Shown in pieces: positions 63,657 through 64,000 of a stretch of 64,000 nucleotides of DNA (within the stretch, counting starts at the first letter, position 1; the number at the start of each line of letters is the position of its first letter). Location of the stretch: contig NZ_FOKE01000006.1 of NCBI RefSeq assembly GCF_900112065.1, positions 310,001 through 374,000 of the forward strand, in the 5' to 3' direction. The notes beneath the pieces were generated by a model, which saw nothing but the letters and a program-made list of their open reading frames with translations, was not told where the DNA came from and made no database searches. Both the position numbers and the translations under genes were made by a program. Source of the DNA: Cohnella sp. OV330. Its GTDB lineage: Bacteria > Bacillota > Bacilli > Paenibacillales > Paenibacillaceae.

Positions 63657-64000
63657 ATGACGTTCAGTCAGGATGAAAAATTGGCAGTAACGGCGACAAC
63701 CGCAAATCTTGGTTCTTATGAGGACGCGGTGCGCAACTTCAATTGGGAGAACATCGAAAACCATTTTTCCTGGTCCAAGACCGGGAAAGTCAATATGGCG
63801 TACGAGGCGATCGACCGCCATGTCGAGGAGGGCAGGGGCGATACGGTCGCTTTGCACTATAGCGACGCTCAGCGGGACGAAAGCTATACGTACGCCGACC
63901 TCTCGAGGCAGTCCGCGCGCTTCGCGAACGTGCTTCGCGGGCTCGGCATCGGCAAGGGAGACCGCGTCTTCATCTTTATGCCGCGCACGCCGGAGCTGTA
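63657..64000 (+). CDS. acsA: Acetyl-CoA synthetase, N-terminal part (cut by window end)
   Basis: The first 114 residues are visible: NFNWENIENHFSW, KVNMAYEAIDRHVEEGRGD and GIGKGDRVFIFMPRTPEL, which follow AcsA of Bacillales. The enzyme activates acetate to acetyl-CoA. GGAAGGTG lies eight bases before the ATG. The divergent acuA-acuC genes encode its acetylation switch, which supports acsA over other acyl-CoA synthetases. The catalytic core and modified lysine lie beyond the window. Confidence 0.92.
   Translation, partial: MTFSQDEKLAVTATTANLGSYEDAVRNFNWENIENHFSWSKTGKVNMAYEAIDRHVEEGRGDTVALHYSDAQRDESYTYADLSRQSARFANVLRGLGIGKGDRVFIFMPRTPEL

Overview
The window looks like a stretch of chromosome from a high-GC, endospore-forming member of the Paenibacillaceae, most likely Cohnella or a close Paenibacillus relative. 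This rests on high GC by eye, Bacillus-type gene content (PyrR attenuation, Bce-type antibiotic resistance module, YycC, YtxJ, CcpA, AcuA/AcuC/AcsA, SpeA, SLH protein), strong GGAGG ribosome binding sites with many TTG/GTG starts, and a stand-alone glutaminyl-tRNA synthetase. No taxonomic search was possible.

Layout. 1-8.6 kb: the end of an aminotransferase gene, then a PyrR-attenuated pyrimidine operon (pyrR-pyrC-carA-carB-pyrF-pyrE) that lacks pyrB and pyrD at their expected places. 8.7-12.1 kb: a small unknown gene, then a leader RNA that closely resembles the ykkC subtype 2a (ppGpp) riboswitch, in front of a three-gene NatA-like ABC-2 exporter. 12.1-16.8 kb (minus): a Bce-type antimicrobial-peptide sensing and resistance module, with a candidate BceR box overlapping the kinase stop codon. 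16.8-20.0 kb (minus): a GH3 lipoprotein and glnS. 20.3-29.1 kb: an unusual cassette of two ABC ATPases (one with a C-terminal AbrB/SpoVT-like domain), a lipoprotein adaptor, a very large FtsX-type permease with a natural (GGGS)n linker, and two paralogous solute-binding lipoproteins.

29.1-32.6 kb: small genes, tRNA-fMet and tRNA-Ile2, then a lower-GC segment of about 1.7 kb bounded by a 19-bp direct repeat of the tRNA-Leu(UAA) 5' end. It carries two unrecognised membrane-protein genes. 32.6-41 kb: D-amino acid transaminase, uracil-DNA glycosylase, an SLH/PrcB-type protein, two identical tRNA-Val genes, several tiny membrane proteins, an MBL hydrolase, a possible structured RNA, and SpeA. 41-49 kb: two MFS exporters, a TetR regulator and a SwrC-like RND pump, plus conserved unknowns. 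49-64 kb: central metabolism and its control: an SGNH hydrolase, 6-phosphogluconate dehydrogenase, a divergent EPSP synthase, an N-acetylglucosamine-type PTS permease directly joined to Enzyme I without HPr, YtxJ, CcpA, MtnN, and the acuA-acuC genes divergent from acsA (cut by the window end).

The strongest points for follow-up are the ppGpp-type riboswitch on the exporter operon, the tRNA-Leu-flanked low-GC insert, the hybrid exporter/solute-binding cassette with its AbrB-fused ATPase, the missing pyrB, and the unexplained 95-nt fold at 38.15-38.24 kb.
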